NCBI GenBank assembly: GCA_026993705.1
Contig: JALWSJ010000199.1
Coordinates: forward strand, 1-6,054
DNA length: 6,054 nucleotides
Reading direction: 5' to 3'
Source: Flavobacteriales bacterium
GTDB taxonomy: Bacteria; Bacteroidota; Bacteroidia; Flavobacteriales_D; Parvicellaceae
Shown: positions 5,465 through 6,054 of the stretch, one piece after another
Layout of the letters: every line of letters starts with the position of its first letter
How positions within the stretch are numbered: the first letter of the stretch is position 1
The notes under the pieces: model-generated
Database searches by the model: none
Seen by the model: the letters and a program-made list of their open reading frames with translations, nothing else
What the model was told of the DNA's origin: nothing
Translations under genes and position numbers: made by a program

Positions 5465-6054
5465 ATGCCGAAAGTATGTTTAGATTTAGAAAAATTAAAA
5501 AAGCCCAATAGTGGTTTGGGTAAATTTTGCTTTCATTTAAGTAAGGCTATTGCTCAAAAATTGCCACCTAATGAACTTTGCTTATATCTTCCTAAATCTT
5601 CTGCTAATCTATTTCCCGGGAATGAAAAAATCTTCTATCGAAACATTCATAAATTTACCGGAGTAAATGTAGATACGCACATTTTGCACTCAATGCATCA
5701 AGAAGCCGTTTATTTTCCAAAACAAAATGACTATAAACTGGTTGTAACGATTCACGATTTGAATTTTTTGGATAAATACAAGGGATTAAAACAAAAAAAA
5801 CATCTACAAAAATTACAGAAACTGATCAACAGAGCTGATGCTGTCGTTTTTATCTCCAAATTCACTCAAAAAGTTGCGAACGAAAATTTAAACCTCTCCC
5901 CTACTCTTATTCAAAAAGTAATCTACAACGGTGTAGCGGTAGAAACCTCACAAAAAGCAAAACGCCCTGAGTTTATTGTTGACCCAAGGCAGCCCTTTCT
6001 TTTTACTTTAGGAATTGTGGGGGAAAAGAAAAATTTTCACACCTTGGTTAAGAT
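5465..6054 (+). CDS. Glycosyltransferase, GT4-type (GT-B fold), N-terminal part
   Basis: An open frame of 196 codons begins with the first ATG after an in-frame TAG (5456-5458) and runs off the right edge. It begins MPKVCLDLEKLKKPNSGLGKF; the SGLGKF segment (16-21) matches the glycine-rich N-terminal loop of GT-B glycosyltransferases. TIHDLNFLDKYKG (95-107) and LQKLINRADAVVFISKFTQK (117-136), then VIYNGV (152-157), are hallmark GT4-type stretches. At FLFTLGIVGEKKNF (178-191) the C-terminal nucleotide-sugar-binding domain begins, and the donor-site residues lie outside the window. Relatives add sugars to lipopolysaccharide or other surface polysaccharides from the cytoplasmic face of the inner membrane. 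Donor and acceptor cannot be told. It is the only plus-strand gene supported here. Confidence 0.93.
   Translation, partial: MPKVCLDLEKLKKPNSGLGKFCFHLSKAIAQKLPPNELCLYLPKSSANLFPGNEKIFYRNIHKFTGVNVDTHILHSMHQEAVYFPKQNDYKLVVTIHDLNFLDKYKGLKQKKHLQKLQKLINRADAVVFISKFTQKVANENLNLSPTLIQKVIYNGVAVETSQKAKRPEFIVDPRQPFLFTLGIVGEKKNFHTLVK

Noticed and set aside
1..6054. CRISPR array, insertion sequence, tRNA or phage remnant
   Set aside because: No regularly spaced repeats, no terminal inverted repeats with a transposase frame, no tRNA-like cloverleaf and no phage-type gene could be seen on either strand.

Overview
The window looks like chromosomal DNA of a flavobacterium (Bacteroidota, class Flavobacteriia). 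It is AT-rich, the genes lack regular Shine-Dalgarno sites, and several proteins belong to families typical of that group: an HU-CCDC81/SPOR protein, an OB-fold 'tRNA_anti-like' protein next to a YceI protein, and a DUF6695-like protein. I cannot name the genus. I see no transposase, integrase, phage gene, CRISPR array, tRNA or rRNA.

Layout, right to left because most genes are on the minus strand. At the right edge a family 4-type glycosyltransferase (5465 onward, plus strand) runs out of the window. It is divergent from an HU-CCDC81/SPOR envelope protein (5254 to 4169, minus, TTG start) that ends in a clear intrinsic terminator (4112-4143). The 210-bp divergent region holds a 14-bp perfect palindrome and two copies of a flavobacterial -7-like box. 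Next comes a membrane-anchored OB-fold protein (3978 to 3517). A 208-bp gap follows, filled largely by a structured, plus-oriented intergenic element that resembles a flavobacterial non-coding RNA or repeat. Then a very tight minus-strand run begins at 3308: YceI-like secreted protein, DinB-like protein, NRDE/TANGO2-like protein, a DUF6695-like protein split into two overlapping reading frames, a thioredoxin-fold peroxiredoxin-like protein with one cysteine, and the first 22 codons of another exported protein cut by the left edge. Gaps in this run are 3 to 10 bp, or the genes overlap, so it is very probably one operon.

The operon mixes a secreted lipid-binding fold (YceI), a putative metal-binding four-helix protein (DinB), a putative N-terminal-cysteine hydrolase (NRDE) and a redox-like protein. 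A shared stress or lipid/cofactor housekeeping role can be suspected but is not shown by the sequence. The points most worth a second look are the split DUF6695 gene with its possible permuted papain-type active site (His42/Cys152) and the structured element at 3371-3509. I found no clear sign of a wholly new multi-gene system.
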